64,000 bases of DNA. Source: Drosophila miranda. Its lineage: Eukaryota > Arthropoda > Insecta > Diptera > Drosophilidae. A program made the translations under genes and the position numbers. The notes under the pieces were generated by a model. It was not told where the DNA came from and did no database searches. It saw only the letters and a program-made list of their open reading frames with translations. Positions within the stretch are counted from its first letter, which is position 1; each line of letters begins with the position of its first letter. The stretch lies in the NCBI RefSeq assembly GCF_003369915.1, contig NW_022881614.1, positions 29,209,326-29,273,325 of the forward strand. The letters run 5' to 3'. Shown piece after piece: positions 1 through 10,485 of this stretch.

Positions 1-226
1 CGTAACGCAGCCTACCAGGTTCGCATTCCGCCTTGCACACTGGACAAGACTTTTCGCTTTTCAAGTGTTCGCATACGCACATATTATGAAATCGGTGGTG
101 ACAAGGCGTGGTAGCTATCAACTGGTCTTGCCGCAACCTCTAAGGTTTTCCCTGGCAAATAATGCAAAACGAGTCTTGGTTGATCAATGCCGAAGCTAAA
201 TTTTCATTACTACGGTGGACCGCCAT
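1..226 (-). pseudogene. RING-H2 finger reading frame, interrupted, runs off the left edge
   Basis: Reading the minus strand from an ATG at 226-224, the frame encodes a short N-terminus, then C-x2-C (residues about 21-24), one in-frame TAG at 140-142, then a C-x-H-x2-H-x2-C block and a C-P-x-C pair, and it continues to the window edge. This spacing is that of a RING-H2 zinc finger, a domain usually found in E3 ubiquitin ligases. It lies downstream, on the same strand, of the gag-like gene at 1143-2300 and is separated from it by AT-rich DNA and a DINE-1 fragment. It could belong to a retroelement or be a host gene copy; I do not recognise the protein. The TAG makes it a pseudogene unless it is read through or is an assembly error. 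The motif is seen directly; the function is inference from the domain. Confidence 0.5.
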
Positions 227-786
227 GATTTGTATGAATTTCTTAATAATAATAAATTAAAAAAAATAATAATAATGAAAATAAAATTATGAAACTAATA
301 TGCAAATATGAGTTAATGAATATGAAATTTTTCTTATTTCCGTCAGTAAATAATTAATATGTTCGCCCTCTCCAGGCATGATCTAGGTGGTCTACTACTA
401 ACTGTACGTTCCATTTGAATAGTTGAGTAATTAAGTTGGGTATGTTGGCCAGTTCTATTACCAGTTTCGAAGGTATAAGTCCGGATAATGGACAGTCTCT
501 ACTTATCATAAATAGACGATCGTGATTCCTAAAATCTGTGACTTTTTCCTAACACAAACTAGAATTTGATAAGGGAATCTCTACAGCCAAGCTCGAGATA
601 ATTTAATGAATATAACTTTGAGTCGGGGTATCCGTCTTTTGAATAACTCCCGCAGTTCCCTAAGTCAAAATCTTTAGTTATCTCGTTGGTGGAGTCCTAT
701 ATCGTGATATTAGCATATTGTAACTACCTATATACTGACACACACTCGCATAATGTTTTAGGTGCACATTTAAAAAATTAAAAAAA
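227..786. other. AT-rich non-coding DNA between the RING frame and the DINE-1 fragment
   Basis: No coding frame is visible. The part next to 227-300 is very rich in A and T with TAA/AAT runs. The right part contains one arm (732-771) of a 40-bp inverted repeat whose partner lies at 3430-3469. It may be leader or LTR sequence of the element that carries the RING frame. Confidence 0.4.
732..771. repeat. Left arm of a 40-bp perfect inverted repeat
   Basis: These 40 bases are the exact reverse complement of 3430-3469. Both arms sit beside T-rich or A-rich runs. Together they enclose the DINE-1 fragment and the gag-like gene. They could be ends of one element family in opposite orientation or terminal inverted repeats; I cannot tell which. 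Confidence 0.7.
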
Positions 787-912
787 ACGAGGGGGAACGT
801 TGTGAGTTGCTGCGGACACCGCAACTCTACAGTTATACCCGATACTAAGTCAGTATGGCTCCCCTCCGACAGACATTGCTAATATTACACGATACGACAA
901 AGAGTGCGTGCG
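787..912 (-). mobile_element. DINE-1/INE-1 (ISY-like) fragment, 3' end only
   Basis: Starting with CGAGGGGGAACG, this is the reverse complement of the 3' terminus shared by all full-length copies in the window, including the GAGTTGC...GCAACTC stem-loop and the TATACCCGATACTAAG block. Only about 126 bp remain; the sequence then changes to gag-region DNA. The gag-like reading frame therefore ends inside transposon sequence. Confidence 0.85.
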
Positions 913-1142
913 CTACAAGTCTCTTTCGCACCTTCTTTACCTTGGTCCAGAATTGCCTTAATCGTATGGTCGAACGTTTTGGTTGATACTTTAATCCTAG
1001 CTTATCTGATTGGGAACTTTCACCATCTATATCTATCCCCTCCGTCTGGGTTTGTGCCTCTACCAGGGACCTATTAGATCGGATTTTTGGACAATCCGGG
1101 TTGGAGGTGTTTTCTTGGAAAGTTTGCTCTTTCATTCTCTCA

Positions 1143-2300
1143 TCATTGTCGGATGCGCCAGAATGATGTTTGCGCATCCCGCTTTCGGTTTTCCGATGGG
1201 TTACATTTTTCGCACTTTGGCTTAAAAGTATTTTTCGCCCCGCAGCCATAACAGAAGACTCGGCGTTCTGCTACGCAATCTTCAAACCGATGGCCTGTTT
1301 TGTCGCAATTCCAGCAAACAAACCGCTTGCGGCGTAGTTCGGAGATACTCTCTTCTTCGAGTTCTTCTTCCCCACTCTGAATTTCTGATACGTGGGGTCT
1401 AGTTACCCGGTTTCTCTGTAGAAAGTTGCCAGCATCTTTACAGAAGTGTTCATGCTTTTTAACTTCCTCCCTCAACTCACTTCTATTCTGTATTTTGAAA
1501 TGCAACAGCTCATATCGCAGAGCACTTTTCGCATTCCGCTTAAGAATATCGATCAGCTTGAGTTCGCTTATCTCATGTGAAAGTCGTGCCACTAACTTTT
1601 CAATGGCTGACTGAAAATCTTCGAAGGATTCGTTGTCCTTCTGTTGACGTTTCCGTATCATTTCCCAAAGGTCAAAATCATCTTTCTGATCGTCGAATCT
1701 TTGTCTAAACGCTGTACAGAACGACGGCCAGGAGTATTGGTGGTTTCTTCGATGAAAATCCCAGAACCAATCGCTGGCCTTGCCTGTGAAAAGCAGATGC
1801 AGATTGTCGCAAAGTAACTGATCGTCATTCCCCAGAGTCTGTCCCGTAAGGGCAAGAACGCGATATAGGAATTCTTCTACGTGCATTGCGTCTCGAGAAC
1901 CATCAAATTTAAGACGCCAGCTTAGTAGAATATTTGCCGCCTTTGCCGGTGCTACATTTCCGGCTGTTTGACCACTCCTAGGAGTTCTTCCTTGGGAATC
2001 GCCTCTAACCATGTAACTATCATTGTCTACCTCTCGTCTAACATTACTGTGTGACTCTGAGGGACCTCCGTTACCCGTAGTAGCGGCTGTGGCTAAATTC
2101 ATATTGGAAAACTGGGCCTGTTTAGTTTGTTCGATGGAAGCTTTTATGAACGAACTAAGGTTTTCCATCATAGATTTCTCCTGGTTTTGCATGACCGAAT
2201 GGATGTAATTCGTAAGGTTTTCAGGTTGAGCGTTACTAGGTGACCTATTTCCGTTGCTACTAACCGACTGTCGACTCTCGGATATGCAACCTGAAGTCAA
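1143..2300 (-). CDS. gag-like protein of an LTR retrotransposon (Ty3/gypsy type), pol missing
   Basis: A 385-residue open frame. The N-terminal third is polar, Gln/Asn/Ser-rich and probably disordered. It is followed by a retrotransposon gag (capsid-like) region with the W-rich motif near residues 170-190 and a helical stretch ending near residue 290. The C-terminus has a C-x2-C-x4-H-x4-C knuckle and then a second, unusual Cys cluster (C-x2-C, C-x2-C). The same two-part Cys arrangement occurs in the gag at 62491-63483, so the families are related, but the sequences are clearly different. The pol gene expected downstream (lower coordinates) is absent: an overlapping frame at 845-1249 runs into a DINE-1 remnant at 912. 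The capsid would assemble cytoplasmic particles in a complete element; here it is an orphan. Ty3/gypsy is inferred from gag style only. Confidence 0.7.
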   Translation of the reverse strand: MTSGCISESRQSVSSNGNRSPSNAQPENLTNYIHSVMQNQEKSMMENLSSFIKASIEQTKQAQFSNMNLATAATTGNGGPSESHSNVRREVDNDSYMVRGDSQGRTPRSGQTAGNVAPAKAANILLSWRLKFDGSRDAMHVEEFLYRVLALTGQTLGNDDQLLCDNLHLLFTGKASDWFWDFHRRNHQYSWPSFCTAFRQRFDDQKDDFDLWEMIRKRQQKDNESFEDFQSAIEKLVARLSHEISELKLIDILKRNAKSALRYELLHFKIQNRSELREEVKKHEHFCKDAGNFLQRNRVTRPHVSEIQSGEEELEEESISELRRKRFVCWNCDKTGHRFEDCVAERRVFCYGCGAKNTFKPKCEKCNPSENRKRDAQTSFWRIRQ

Positions 2301-5300
2301 GCTAAGGAGCTAATGTACTCCATCGTCAACTGATTTAGCTGCGCCAGCGACACCCAATAATGAACTCGAATTGATTGCATTATTGTTGGATTCTTCCGGA
2401 GGCGCAGTCCTACTCAGCCTGGCTGACATGTCTCTCGACCACGTCAATAGAGGATCGTAGTTACTCGTTGATGTAACACACGCCCCTTTTTCCTCTAGAT
2501 TTCATGTGCCAGGCTAAAACCATTCTCTTTCGTCACACGATGTATAAAGTTTTATGGTTAGTTATGTAACCCAGCCAACATAATGGTTTTTGGAAACTAA
2601 TGGGTATGAGAGCAAGATTAATTGTTCTTGAGATTACAAAGCAGTACACTCTAGTACGCTCACGTGCATATATACTCGTATTAAATATCTTTTCTTTTCC
2701 TTAGAAGTATACACCAACGTCATCATTGAGCTCAACGATCACGGATGGAGTAAACGGTACTAGCCTACCAAAAGCGCTGTGAGTTTGTAAATAAGAACAA
2801 GTGCATATATGCACTGAGCTGGGAAGTAACCTGCGTGTTACATATATTTTTCTATTGATATCACCTCTATATATCCGTAACCATAATGTATTGGTACCTC
2901 TCACCCCTTTAGAATCTGTTTCCCATATATGATGGTCATTTTTAAATCTTTATTTTTCCTAATATTTCTTTTCAATTCTTTACATATATATTAAGCTATC
3001 GAGACACAGCAAAAAAATGAATTTAGTTATAAGTTAAGAAAACCCCCCTTCAAGAATTTAATTATATGATTAGGGATTTATTGAAATATATATATAATGA
3101 TATTGATTTTGAAGTACAACCATAATATGTTCTAAATTCAGGAGTCCGTCCTCAGAAAGGCATGATCAAGGTGGTGGGATGATAACTGTTTAACGTTATT
3201 CAAGGGTCTATACGGTCAGGTTACCTGTATAGCATAGGTTGGGAGGGTAGAGAAGATAGAGATTCTCACTAACACCGGAGTTTCTCATCATTTGAGTAGA
3301 GTAATTGATAAGTATGTCCACACTTTCCACAACCAACTTGTTAGTCCCATAACCAATTCCTTGCTCCGGTTAAACCTGGATTCTGTTGTTAGTTTTATGT
3401 TTGGTTCTTCTTTTTTTTTTAATTTTTTTAAATGTGCACCTAAAACATTATGCGAGTGTGTGTCAGTATGTGATAGGAGAGAGCAGAACGAACCCCGACA
3501 ATTCGGCGAGCTTAGTCAGAGCATAGCTAGAGGTGCACACGAAATCTCTTCATACTAGTATGGGTAAACGACAGCTATCCCACACCTGCACGCTACACAG
3601 CATGTGTTCACCTGCCTCGGGACTTGCCCCATCTTGTGCCCCCAGAACCAGACATAGCCTGGATGTCAAAGGTAAGAATGTGCAAGGCCAGACCTGTCGA
3701 AAAAGTTTCACACTCGTGTCCCAGACCCTTAAAATAAATCATTGGATAATGTGCCTGGGATTTCCGTTGGCGCCAGCACATCCTGTGAGATATATTGGAT
3801 GATACTTGAATATGAGCTCAAGCTCTAAATCTATATACAGATCTAACAAAATTGTATAAATGTTTCCAGATAACCAGATACTTCTATACTTCCGGGGGGG
3901 TGGTGCCTGAAACTTCCCACATTTCGGGACAAAAAATGTGGAACTTTAAAGATTAACTTGACCAGGCAGCAGCTGCTACGATTACCATTCACCGACTCAG
4001 CCCCTACTTCAGCCCGTTTCCCATCGGACCCATGTATTAATGGGCCGCTTCGGGCCACACACAAATGAGGACCTGGCCACAGTAGAGTGCCAACTAGGCG
4101 CGTGCATAACCATTGCAATTTTGTATGCTTTCCAACCTCCCTGGAAGCCAATCGTGTTCCCTTTGAATGGCCAATGCCACGGAACCACCGCAAAAAGCAA
4201 CGGTCTAATATTGGTCCAGTGGCATGGACACCGGGGTCAAAATCCGATGGATGCCACTACACCACAGCCACAGCCCCAGTCAGAGCCAGAGCCAGAGCCG
4301 TGGAATGGACCCATACCTATCCCCATGCAATCGCCTGTAAGTACGAGTATGCAATGGTTTTTGTGTGCCGTCGCCAATTGCAATGGCAGCAGCAGCTATA
4401 GTACAAGTACAACTTTGGTGTTTATTAGCATGATTAACCCAGCCACATTGCCGCACAAATTGCAGGCGCGTTGCATTTGGGTCAGCGGGAAGTGGATAGT
4501 GAAGGTGCCTTGCTTTGCCACTATGCCGGAGCTAGATGCAGATGCAGAGCAGCTGCAGATGTCAGGGAGAGCGAGAGAGAATTTTGTAATTTGATTTCAA
4601 CGTCGTCGCCGCAGTTTGTTGACCATTTGCGGGTTAGCGGGCTTGTTTGCGTTCTGGCATGACATTTTCTGCGTACACTGGACAAAACAAAGCATCTGGA
4701 ACACAAATATACTTTCATCTGAAAATCTTGATTTGTCCTCCGCTTGTTGGGGAAGTGTTTACATTCCACTTTCAATACAAGAATGCAGAAATTGCAGGGC
4801 TTAAAGGCAAGCAAATTAGTTTGAAAAGCACATCGGTGAGAACCCAGAGAGACCCACACACGAGAATGAAATAAGCCAGAAGAGGAGAGGAGCGGTGCGG
4901 TGGCTATGGTGTATTGTCGCAATTGGCTTGCTTCGTTCCATTTCCGGTTAACCACATCCTGCGTAATAAGCGGCACTTCCGCTCCGCAATGGACTTAAAC
5001 TGTTGTGTTTCTGGCGTACTCTATGTAGTTGCTGATGCTGCTTCTGGCATTGTTTTCCCGGCCGGTCCTGTTTTTATTGTGAGTCAAATTTTCGTTTGCC
5101 AAAAGACAGGGGAACGAGCTTTGCTGTCCTTGCTATTGCTTTGACCAGGATGCTGCCACTTCCGAAGAGAGAGAGAACGAGAGACAGACATACAAGGCGA
5201 GGCAGGAGGCAGTCTCAGAAGTTTTTGCGCTTTGCATGTGACTGGCACGTTTATGGCCCATTTTCCAGGAGCCCTCTCCCGCACACCCAAGTCCTTGGTC

Positions 5301-6162
5301 CTGCGACTGCCACTGCCATCCTGAATGGAGCTGCATTTTTATTTGCATTTCAGTTGGATGTTGTGCTGCTGTAATGGTCTGTGTACGACGTGGCACTTGC
5401 TTTCGGAAATTGAAGGAGTGTTTTCTGGAGATTTCGCCGAGAAACAATAGCAGGAGAGAGGTAGTTGTTTACTGAAGTCATCGGATGGTTACGTTCAATG
5501 AATTCAATTCCATTCCACAGACCCCCACCCTGCCAGAGTTTACATCTCCAGCCATTACCATATTGGGGCTACATCGCCCACAAATTCGGAGAGAAGAAGG
5601 CCCGTTAAATAATGGCAAATTGCATTGTAATTGCGTTGCAAGTTTGCGGCACTCGGGAGAGCTGTGGCAGGGATGCGGTGCAGCAGGGAAAGATGCTTGA
5701 GGTGGCGGCTATTATAATAGAATTAAGCAGTTTGCTGCGTGCCTCTGTGGGGCACAGTGGCACGAAACGATAAGTGGAGAGTCCAACAATGGAGCAGAAG
5801 AACCCTTTGAATATTCCCTCAATACCTCTTTGAGGAACAGGTATGTCTCTCTATTTGATCCCCCAAAAGGATGCTTGTTCCACTGTCCTGGCTGAAGGAC
5901 GTCTGTTCGGGCTGCTGATGTGGCTGCAACGCGGTTTTCACTTGTGCGTGCTGCCACTGCCACTGCCATTACCGATGCCGATGCCACTGCTTGTTGCCCG
6001 CCCCGTCAAGGGCATTAGCATTCATGTGCGTGTCTCCCAATCCATGTCTTGCAGGCTGGCATGCAGGTGGGTTGAGGGACGGTGCCTGCCAAAAAAGTAA
6101 CCCCCCAAAGCCATTGCAGCTGCAGCCGAGGATGGGACAACGTTGGGGTTAACTGGCATTAA
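2301..6162. other. Non-coding DNA upstream of the gypsy insertion
   Basis: No reading frame here looks coding. 2301-3480 may still be leader or LTR of the gag-bearing element. It includes the right arm (3430-3469) of the 40-bp inverted repeat and a poly-T run at 3411-3428. 3480-6162 reads as ordinary Drosophila intergenic or intronic DNA with CA/GT-type simple sequence and CCACTG-type short repeats. The last bases, GGCATTAA, join directly to the sequence after the gypsy 3' LTR and so reconstruct the empty insertion site. Confidence 0.5.
3430..3469. repeat. Right arm of the 40-bp perfect inverted repeat
   Basis: Exact reverse complement of 732-771. Beyond the arm, similarity stops after about 12 further imperfect bases. 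Confidence 0.7.
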
Positions 6163-6421
6163 TGTAGGAAACGAAGGAAAGAGAGAGACACGAAGCGGTC
6201 GTGTTTTCGTCGTGTCGTCGGGATAGAGCAGTAATCGGCTCTGAGAGAGCCGATAGCAAGAGAGAGAGATAGTCAGTTGTCAGTTCAGCCACGCATCAGA
6301 CGTACACGCATATAATTATTCACAAACATACATGTAAAACTTGGAGCTGTTATAATTTTAAGTCCAACATACTTATCAAATAAATGTTACTCGTTGCCAT
6401 CAAGCAACTTAAACTACTACA
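6163..6421 (+). repeat. 5' LTR of the gypsy element (259 bp)
   Basis: Starts TGTAGGAAAC and ends ACTACTACA. It contains GA-rich runs, a CAGTTGTCAGTTCAG block that could hold an initiator, and AATAAA-type sequence near its end. It matches the copy at 10422-10680 at all but one base. Confidence 0.93.
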
Positions 6422-6424
6422 AAT

Positions 6425-6438
6425 TGGGGGCTCGTCCG
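6425..6438 (+). other. Primer binding site, tRNA-Pro type
   Basis: Three bases after the 5' LTR comes TGGGGGCTCGTCCG. This is complementary to the 3' terminal 14 nucleotides (including CCA) of eukaryotic tRNA-Pro as I recall it. Similarity then fades (AAAAT instead of GGAT). It would prime minus-strand cDNA synthesis. Confidence 0.75.
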
Positions 6439-6507
6439 AAAATAAGCCCAAGACAACAACATTTGCAAGTGAGATTTGTGCGTGTATTTGGAAATTTTGG
6501 CGAACAC

Positions 6508-7230
6508 GAGGCTAGAGCTACAAGGAGACAAGCGTCACAGAGACGACAATCTGAGCGCGTTCGTTCCAAAGAGAGCAGAAGCGACAAAACTACGGCAGAC
6601 GGCAGCAAACACAGCAAGAATCAAAACCTTCGTTGTTGTTGTTGTGCATTGCGTCTGAGAGGCTAGAGCTACAAGGAGACAAGCGGCACAGAGACGACAA
6701 TCTGAGCGCGTTCGTTCCAAAGAGAGCAGAAGCGACAAAACTACGGCAGACGGCAGCAAACACAGCAAGAATCAAAACCTTCGTTGTTGTTGTTGTGCAT
6801 TGCGTCTGAGAGGCTAGAGCTACAAGGAGACAAGCGGCACAGAGACGACAATCTGAGCGCGTTCGTTCCAAAGAGAGCAGAAGCGACAAAACGACGGCAG
6901 ACGGCAGCAAACACAGCAAGAATCAAAACCTTCGTTGTTGTTGTTGTGCATTGCGTCTGAGAGGCTAGAGCTACAAGGAGACAAGCGGCACAGAGACGAC
7001 AATCTGAGCGCGTTCGTTCCAAAGAGAGCAGAAGCGACAAAACGACGGCAGACGGCAGCAAACACAGCAAGAATCAAAACCTTCGTTGTTGTTGTTGTGC
7101 ATTGCGTCTGAGAGGCTAGAGCTACAAGGAGACAAGCGGCACAGAGACGACAATCTGAGTGCGTTCGTTCCAAAGGAAGCAGAAGCGACAAAACGACGGC
7201 AGCAAACAGCAAGAATCAAAGAACATTGAT
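6508..7230 (+). repeat. Five tandem 151-bp repeats in the gypsy leader
   Basis: Units start at 6508, 6659, 6810, 6961 and 7112 (GAGGCTAGAGCTACAAGG), exactly 151 bp apart. Each carries a GA/CA-rich half and a (GTT)n tract. The first four are nearly identical; the fifth is diverged and shortened. They lie between the primer site and the gag ATG, where packaging or translation signals of retroelements usually lie. Long antisense frames over them (CLLPSAVVLSLLLSLERTR type) are a by-product of the repeats and not genes. Confidence 0.95.
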
Positions 7231-7678
7231 TGTTGTTGTGTTGCACTGCGTCGGACGAAGACTACAACTACAAGAAAAGACAAGCAGCAGTTCATTTTGT
7301 AACAGCAGAAGCAGCGACGATTCGGGAAGCGACAACGAGTTATCGGCGAACGGCGAGAGCAAGGCAAGGCAACAAAGAGAGGACGGCAACAGCGACATCG
7401 ACAGGCAAGCGAGATCTGGATGTGGTGGTGTGTGTGCGTCAAATTTGGAGTCTGGAAAGTTCTGCGCAGAAGCGAGAGTTAACAAGGGTAAACCCATAGT
7501 AAGGTGAGCGTTAACAGAGAAGCGATCGTTAACAGTGACGACTTTAAAGGCGTTTTCGGAGTCGATGTTAACTGGAAAATTGTTAACAGGCCAGCAGTAA
7601 TAAGGTTGTTTAAGTTGATTTAATTACATTTTCTTAGATATAAGCTAATATCAATTATTTTGTATTTAAATCGTCACG

Positions 7679-9751
7679 ATGCAAGTTGAAGAGATAATGA
7701 CACTGAGAGTCGCACATTTGCGAGAGAAGTTAAGAGAGCTTGCGTTGCAGACGACGGGACGAAAGCGCGATTTGCAAGATAGACTATTAATACATCACGG
7801 CTTTCCAGTTGAGGATGAAGAAGAGTCAGAGAATGAGTCCGTAGTAACAGCAGTGGATGATACCGTAGCAGTTCAACCAGGTACGCGACAGGCAGAGTAT
7901 AAATCTTGGTTTACGCTAAAAGACGTGGAAGGTAGTGTGTCACAATTTTCTGGTTCTAATAACCCCGACATCAATCAATGGATAGAGGAATTAGAAGAAT
8001 GCGCAGCTACTGTTCAATGGAGTCAATTACAATTATTCATTTATGCCAAGCAGTTGTTAGTTGGTGCAACAAAATCTTTCGTTCGTAGTTTGCGTGATAT
8101 TCGTAACTGGAATTCGTTGATGGCAGCTCTGTTGGATGAGTTTAGTGTTAAACTGTCGTCCGTAGAAGTACATAGAATGTTGCAAAAGCGCCAGCAGAAA
8201 AAAGGAGAGTCGTTGCATGAGTTTTTGTATGCGTTAATGGAGATAGCCAAGCCAATTAAACTAGATGATGAGAGTTTAATCGAATATTTTGTGGATGGTA
8301 TACCAGACGCTAGGGCAAGTAAGGCAATGCTGTACCAAGCTAGAAACTTAAAGGAGCTTAAATTTCAGATCGATGTTTACCAGAAAGCTAGAGGCGGATC
8401 CAAGCCGATGAGTAAGAATTGGCCGCTGAGTAATAAAAGTGAGAGTTCGGTGAAAGGGTCGATGGCAGAGAATTTTAGGAAATGTTTTAAGTGTGGAGAC
8501 AAATCGCATTTGAGGAAAGATTGTCCCAAAAATGATTTTTGTTGTTTCAAATGTGGCCAACCAGGACACCGTGCTGCAAGCTGTAATGTCAAGGTCGAAA
8601 CCAGACAAGAAAAGAGATCGAATACGAACATTATTCGAGATAAGAAAGTCGTCAATAAGCCGTCAGGTATTTTCACTCCATCAGGTTTGGAATTAAAGGA
8701 TATTAAGTACGCGAATTTGGTATTCCAAGGTTTGATTGATACTGGAGCAGATTTGTGTTTAATTCGCAGGAGGGTATTTTTGAAATTTGGAAATCTTGAA
8801 CTGATCGGCGAGGAGAAATGTTTAACAGGTATTGGAGATAGTCAAGTTGTAACTTTTGGTAGCTTTTCGATACCAGTGAAAATCGATGAGATTGGAATGG
8901 AGGTAGAATTTCATGTCATTCCAGACGAGGATATTGGTTTTGAAGCCATTTTAGGAAGGACTATTCTGGATCATGTGGACATGCAAGTTTCTAAGACAGG
9001 AACAAGATTTGTTCGTAGAGTTTGTGGCGAGGATAAAGATAAGAAACTTGATCAGGTAGCATCGTCCTCATGCGTGGAATTGTTTAATGAATATAAAGGC
9101 ATTTGCATGTCAAGTATTGACGAAGTTGAGAAGGAGTTTTCAATTGATGTTGGTCATCTCAGTGAAGTACATGCTAGAGAGGTTAGGGGTATGGTAGGAA
9201 AGTACCAACCTCAGAGAAATGTAGAAGCGCCGATAAAAATGAAAATTGTATTAGTGGATGAGATACCAGTTTTCCAGCATCCGAGACGATTACCGTTGTG
9301 TGAACAGGAAATCGTGGACAAGCAAGTGGAAGAGTGGCTGGCTCAGAAGATTATAAAGCCAAGTACATCGGAGAATGCATCACCAGTAGTGTTGGTACCG
9401 AAAAAGAACGGTAGCAAGAGACTATGCTGTGATTACCGAAAGCTGAATGAGAAAATAGTTCGCGATAACTTTCCAATGTCCCATATGGATACAGTGTTGG
9501 AGAAACTGCAGGGTGCAAAGTATTTCACCACGTTGGATTTAACGAATGGTTTTTTCCATGTGCCTGTAGAAGTCGAGTCTCAAAAATATACGTCTTTTGT
9601 GACTCAGAATGGTCAGTTCGAATTTTTATATGTACCATTTGGAATTTCAAATTCTCCAGCGGTGTTTACCAGACTTATAATGGCTGTGTTGAAGAGGTCG
9701 TTAAGTGTTTGGAAATTCAGGGGACTAGTTTTGGTAATCCGAACAGAATAG
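7679..9751 (+). CDS. gag-protease-RT polyprotein of the gypsy element, truncated
   Basis: One 690-residue frame. Residues about 5-40 look like a SAP-type helix-turn-helix. A gag capsid-like region follows (about 75-240). Two C-x2-C-x4-H-x4-C knuckles sit at C269-C282 and C289-C302. A retropepsin with a D-T-G-A-D active site begins at residue 354. The front of reverse transcriptase follows (fingers and the LDL-x-NGFFH palm motif, about 570-680). At about 9690 the sequence jumps to integrase in another frame, so the last 15 or so residues are out-of-frame integrase sequence. Gag and pol share one frame without a gag stop. The missing YxDD box means there is no polymerase activity. The ATG at 7679 follows a long AT-rich leader and is the first that opens the gag frame. 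Confidence 0.9.
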   Translation: MQVEEIMTLRVAHLREKLRELALQTTGRKRDLQDRLLIHHGFPVEDEEESENESVVTAVDDTVAVQPGTRQAEYKSWFTLKDVEGSVSQFSGSNNPDINQWIEELEECAATVQWSQLQLFIYAKQLLVGATKSFVRSLRDIRNWNSLMAALLDEFSVKLSSVEVHRMLQKRQQKKGESLHEFLYALMEIAKPIKLDDESLIEYFVDGIPDARASKAMLYQARNLKELKFQIDVYQKARGGSKPMSKNWPLSNKSESSVKGSMAENFRKCFKCGDKSHLRKDCPKNDFCCFKCGQPGHRAASCNVKVETRQEKRSNTNIIRDKKVVNKPSGIFTPSGLELKDIKYANLVFQGLIDTGADLCLIRRRVFLKFGNLELIGEEKCLTGIGDSQVVTFGSFSIPVKIDEIGMEVEFHVIPDEDIGFEAILGRTILDHVDMQVSKTGTRFVRRVCGEDKDKKLDQVASSSCVELFNEYKGICMSSIDEVEKEFSIDVGHLSEVHAREVRGMVGKYQPQRNVEAPIKMKIVLVDEIPVFQHPRRLPLCEQEIVDKQVEEWLAQKIIKPSTSENASPVVLVPKKNGSKRLCCDYRKLNEKIVRDNFPMSHMDTVLEKLQGAKYFTTLDLTNGFFHVPVEVESQKYTSFVTQNGQFEFLYVPFGISNSPAVFTRLIMAVLKRSLSVWKFRGLVLVIRTE

Positions 9752-10485
9752 TGACGGATAGGGGTGCAGCGTTTATGTCCAATTTGTTTCGTGAATATTG
9801 TGAGAGAGAGAAAATACAGCATTTAATGATTGCCACAGGCGTTCCACGTGGGAATGGTCAAGTCGAAAGGATGCACAAGATAGTGGTGCCTATGTTGTCG
9901 AAATTGTGTCAGGGTAATTCCGGTAGTTGGTATAAGCATCTAGGAAAAGTACAGCAAATGATCAACAGTGTTGAGCCGCGAAGTACCAAGGTAACACCTT
10001 TCAAGATATTGACTGGGCTAGACATGCGTATAGGAATGGATCCAAAAATAAAAGAAATATTGGAAGAATCTCTTATCGAAGAGTTGAACAAGGACCGCGA
10101 AAAAATTAGAAAGGAAGTAGTTGAAAACATTGCACGGTTACAGCAGGAAAACAAGAAGAGTTTTGACTTAAAAAGGAAACTAGATAGACAGTATGAGGTT
10201 AATGAGCTAGTAGCTATCAAGCGTACTCAGTATGGTACTGGATTAAAGCTAAAAGGAAAGTATCTAGGGCCGTATAAGGTGGTTAGGGTAAAGAATCATG
10301 GAAGGTACGAAGTCGAGAAGATTGGGGATACTGAGGGTCCCTATAAGACCTCTACAGTTTCAGAATATATGAAACCTTGGCTAGACCCATCCGAGGCGAA
10401 TGGTCCGTCAGGACAGCCGAATGTAGGAAACGAAGGAAAGAGAGAGACACGAAGCGGTCGTGTTTTCGTCGTGTCGTCGGGATAG
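9709..10485 (+). CDS. Integrase C-terminal half of the gypsy element (remnant)
   Basis: A 258-residue frame that is real integrase from its first residues. It has the central core with a T-D-R-G-A-A-F motif (second catalytic Asp) and the P-R-G-N-G-Q-V-E-R segment (catalytic Glu), then a basic C-terminal domain of the chromodomain-less gypsy kind. The zinc-binding HHCC domain and the first catalytic Asp are deleted. It is one frame off from the upstream RT, so it is not translated from the deleted mRNA without a shift. The frame runs 64 bp into the 3' LTR before its TAG, so the native pol C-terminus is encoded by LTR sequence. Confidence 0.88.
   Translation: MEIQGTSFGNPNRIVTDRGAAFMSNLFREYCEREKIQHLMIATGVPRGNGQVERMHKIVVPMLSKLCQGNSGSWYKHLGKVQQMINSVEPRSTKVTPFKILTGLDMRIGMDPKIKEILEESLIEELNKDREKIRKEVVENIARLQQENKKSFDLKRKLDRQYEVNELVAIKRTQYGTGLKLKGKYLGPYKVVRVKNHGRYEVEKIGDTEGPYKTSTVSEYMKPWLDPSEANGPSGQPNVGNEGKRETRSGRVFVVSSG

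Noticed and set aside
4040..4594. 184-codon plus-strand frame with a PQPQPQSEPEPEP run
   Set aside because: Low-complexity repeat, no domain, and several overlapping frames of equal quality; treated as non-coding.
6535..7212. Overlapping minus-strand frames of 66-130 codons with CLLPSAVVLSLLLSLERTR-type sequence
   Set aside because: They are antisense shadows of the 151-bp tandem repeats; the repeated peptide follows from the period and has no start or domain of its own.
6508..7230. Regular repeat array that might be taken for CRISPR
   Set aside because: Units are contiguous without spacers, lie in a eukaryotic retroelement leader, and no cas genes exist.
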